A DNA stretch of 64,000 nt from Aureimonas ureilytica DSM 18598 = NBRC 106430 (GTDB lineage: Bacteria > Pseudomonadota > Alphaproteobacteria > Rhizobiales > Rhizobiaceae): assembly GCF_000382705.1 (NCBI RefSeq), contig NZ_ARQE01000007.1:433-64432 (forward strand), written 5' to 3'. Both the position numbers and the translations under genes were made by a program. Positions 62,375 through 64,000 of this stretch are shown piece by piece. Below the pieces are notes generated by a model that ran no database searches, was not told where the DNA came from, and worked only from the letters and a program-made list of their open reading frames with translations. Each line of letters starts with the position of its first letter. Position 1 is the stretch's first letter.

Positions 62375-63916
62375 TCATTCCGGCGGCAGGCGGGCGTCGA
62401 CCGCAAGCGGCGCATCCGGCTTGCGAAGTCTCGCAAGGACCATCGGCATGACCAGCATCAGGGCGGCCGCCGTCCAGAGCACCACGGCGATCCAGCTCGA
62501 CCAGAGGATCGACACCTCGCCGGCAGAAAGCGACAGCGCGCGGCGCAGGTTCTGCTCCAGGATCTTGCCGAGCACAAAGCCGAGGATCAGCGGCGCCATC
62601 GGCACCGACAGCCTGCGCAGCCACCAGGCGATGACGCCGACGACGACCATCAGCACGAGATCGAACCCCGCCGACTTGCCGGAATAAACGCCGACCGCGC
62701 TCACCACCACGATGAAGGGCACCAGCGTCCAGGCCGGAACCGAGAGCATGCGGGCGAAGAGACCGACGAAGGGGATGTTCATCGCGAGCAGCATCACGTT
62801 GCCGATGAAGAGCGAGGCGATGAGGCCCCAGACGAGTTCCGGCTGGCTCGTGAAGAGCACCGGGCCGGGCGTGATGTTGTAGAGGGTCAGGACGCCGAGC
62901 ATGATCGCGGTCGTGCCCGATGACGGGATGCCGAGCGTCAGCATCGGGATGAAGTTGGAGTTGGAGGCGCTGTTGTTGGCCGCCTCGACCGAGGCGAGAC
63001 CGCGAAGGTCCCCTCGCCCGAAGCGGGCGCCCTGGGGGTCCTGCCGCTCGACGATGCGCTTCTCGGTGGAATAGGCGAGCACCGAGCCGACCGTGCCGCC
63101 GGCGCCCGGCAGCAGGCCGATGAAGAAGCCGATGGCCGAGCCGCGCAGCGTCGCCATGTTGGTGAGGCGCATCTCGGCGAGGTTGAAGAGGCTGCGCCCC
63201 ATGCTCTCGACCTTCGTCGGGATGCCGGCGCGGTGGCTCTCGTAGAGCAGCAGCAGTTCCGAGATCGCGAAGAGGCCGATGACGATCGTGGCGAACTGGA
63301 TGCCGTCGATGAGGTTCGGCATGTCGAACGTGTAGCGAAAGACGCCGGAGTTCGGATCGATGCCGACCGTGGAGAGCGCGAGGCCGATGCCGACCGCGAG
63401 CAGCGCCTTGACCGGCTGGTCAGCAAGGAGGCCGGCGAGCGAGGCGAAGGCGAAGACCATCAGCGCCACGTATTCCACCGGCCCGAAGGCCAGCGCCCAG
63501 CGCGATAGGACGGGCGCGGCGATGACGATGCCGACGGTGGCCAGCATCGAGCCGACGAAGGAGGTCCAGGCCGAAAGCGAGAGCGCGATGCCCGCCTTGC
63601 CCTGGCGCGACAGCGGATAGCCTTCGAGCGCCGTCATCACCGCCGAGGCCTCGCCCGGCACGTTGATGAGGATGGCGCTGATGCGCCCGCCATATTCTGA
63701 GCCGATATAGATCGACGCCATCAGGATCATGGAGGATTCGGGCGGCAGGCCGAGCGCGAAGACGACGGGCACCAGCATCGCCACCGCGTTGACCGGCCCG
63801 AGGCCCGGAAGAACGCCGACCATGGTACCGACCACGGCCCCGAGCGCGGCGAGCGCAAGATTCATCGGCGTCGCGGCGACCGAGAAGCCGGTGAGGAGAA
63901 AGCCGAGCGTATCCAT
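62375..63916 (-). CDS. tctA: Tripartite tricarboxylate transporter large permease (TctA)
   Basis: A 513-residue inner-membrane protein with about twelve helices. Diagnostic blocks are ALGAVVGTMVGVLPGLGPVNAVAMLVPV, IYIGSEYGGRISAILINVPGEASAVMTALEGYPLSRQGKAGIAL, FFIGLLPGAGGTVGSVLAYSTEKRI and LTLGIPSSGTTAIMLGVLTL, the two conserved Gly/Pro-rich repeats of the TTT family. ATG 63916 overlaps the tctB stop by ATGA. The partner TctC binding protein is presumably beyond the window. Confidence 0.95.
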   Translation of the reverse strand: MDTLGFLLTGFSVAATPMNLALAALGAVVGTMVGVLPGLGPVNAVAMLVPVVFALGLPPESSMILMASIYIGSEYGGRISAILINVPGEASAVMTALEGYPLSRQGKAGIALSLSAWTSFVGSMLATVGIVIAAPVLSRWALAFGPVEYVALMVFAFASLAGLLADQPVKALLAVGIGLALSTVGIDPNSGVFRYTFDMPNLIDGIQFATIVIGLFAISELLLLYESHRAGIPTKVESMGRSLFNLAEMRLTNMATLRGSAIGFFIGLLPGAGGTVGSVLAYSTEKRIVERQDPQGARFGRGDLRGLASVEAANNSASNSNFIPMLTLGIPSSGTTAIMLGVLTLYNITPGPVLFTSQPELVWGLIASLFIGNVMLLAMNIPFVGLFARMLSVPAWTLVPFIVVVSAVGVYSGKSAGFDLVLMVVVGVIAWWLRRLSVPMAPLILGFVLGKILEQNLRRALSLSAGEVSILWSSWIAVVLWTAAALMLVMPMVLARLRKPDAPLAVDARLPPE

Positions 63917-64000
63917 CAGAGGAGGTCCCCGAGGATGCCCGTCGGCAGGACGACGTCGAGCCCGTGGTCGAAGAGGAGGAACGAGCCGACCGAGAGGACG
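63916..64000 (-). CDS. tctB: Tripartite tricarboxylate transporter small permease (TctB), partial
   Basis: Only the last 27 codons are in the window: VLSVGSFLLFDHGLDVVLPTGILGDLL, matching the amphipathic C-terminal end of TctB (last helix then a short LP.G.LGDLL tail). The stop TGA overlaps the tctA start codon. The 5' part lies outside the window, so nothing further can be said of its regulation. Confidence 0.8.
   Translation of the reverse strand, partial: VLSVGSFLLFDHGLDVVLPTGILGDLL

Overview
This window is about 64 kb of GC-rich chromosomal DNA. It most resembles an alphaproteobacterium of the Rhizobiales (Hyphomicrobiales), possibly near the Aurantimonadaceae. That placement is an inference from the very high GC third positions, the many ABC, TRAP and TTT solute importers, a RirA-type TGA-N9-TCA iron box and an AztC/AztD-type zinc pair. 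I saw no rRNA, tRNA, CRISPR array, prophage or intact insertion sequence. The content is almost entirely nutrient-acquisition and catabolic islands, each with its own regulator, separated by short scarred intergenic stretches that hold dispersed repeats and gene fragments.

Layout. 1-564: end of a LysE exporter. 857-3744: a zinc locus with a Zur-like palindrome, an AztC-type binding protein and an AztD-ZinT fusion protein. 4153-8496: an amidohydrolase/GAF/MFS operon divergent from an RpiR-type regulator. 8601-9129: a dispersed repeat and a SnoaL-like remnant. 9440-11228: a PRC-barrel protein and a membrane-anchored endonuclease/exonuclease/phosphatase-family protein. 11451-12218: a truncated MetE-like pseudogene. 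12353-21963: a ten-kilobase, tightly coupled cluster with three luciferase-like flavin monooxygenases, an M20 deacylase, two GNAT acetyltransferases, a permease-ATPase fusion and two tandem binding proteins. In gene content it matches the Bacillus ytmI/cmo S-substituted-cysteine salvage operon.

22234-33841: two divergent transcription units. One is a dipeptide/oligopeptide ABC importer with an M32 carboxypeptidase. The other is a GntR regulator with a creatininase-family amidase, a ketopantoate-reductase-like protein, an SDR and an isoaspartyl peptidase. 34133-37328: a TonB siderophore receptor divergent from a siderophore-esterase-like hydrolase, with an iron box between them. 37462-38016: a sugar O-acetyltransferase. 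38460-42713: an IclR-led amino-acid ABC operon ending in a FAD amine/amino-acid oxidase. 43208-47336: the yjfC-M-L-K / yjfI-J envelope cluster (PspA, DUF350, DUF1190, DUF2491, DUF2170, glutathionylspermidine-synthase-like ATP-grasp) arranged as two divergent arms. 48112-52248: lldD, a broken lldP and a FadR-type regulator with a 19-bp palindrome.

52550-53558: an orphan SUKH (SMI1/KNR4) gene and a decayed serine recombinase. 53616-60981: a GntR-controlled operon with a PEP-mutase/isocitrate-lyase family enzyme, an SDR, a complete TRAP transporter, a GlcD-type FAD dehydrogenase and an HpaI aldolase, probably for uptake, oxidation and aldol cleavage of a hydroxy acid. 61450-64000: a TctA/TctB tricarboxylate-type transporter with a second PEP-mutase family lyase, running off the window edge.

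In most islands an importer is paired with the enzymes that act on its cargo, and a local regulator sits at one end. The candidates I consider most worth following up are the S-substituted-cysteine locus, the AztD-ZinT fusion, the peptide/creatininase/isoaspartyl-peptidase locus and the TRAP hydroxy-acid locus.
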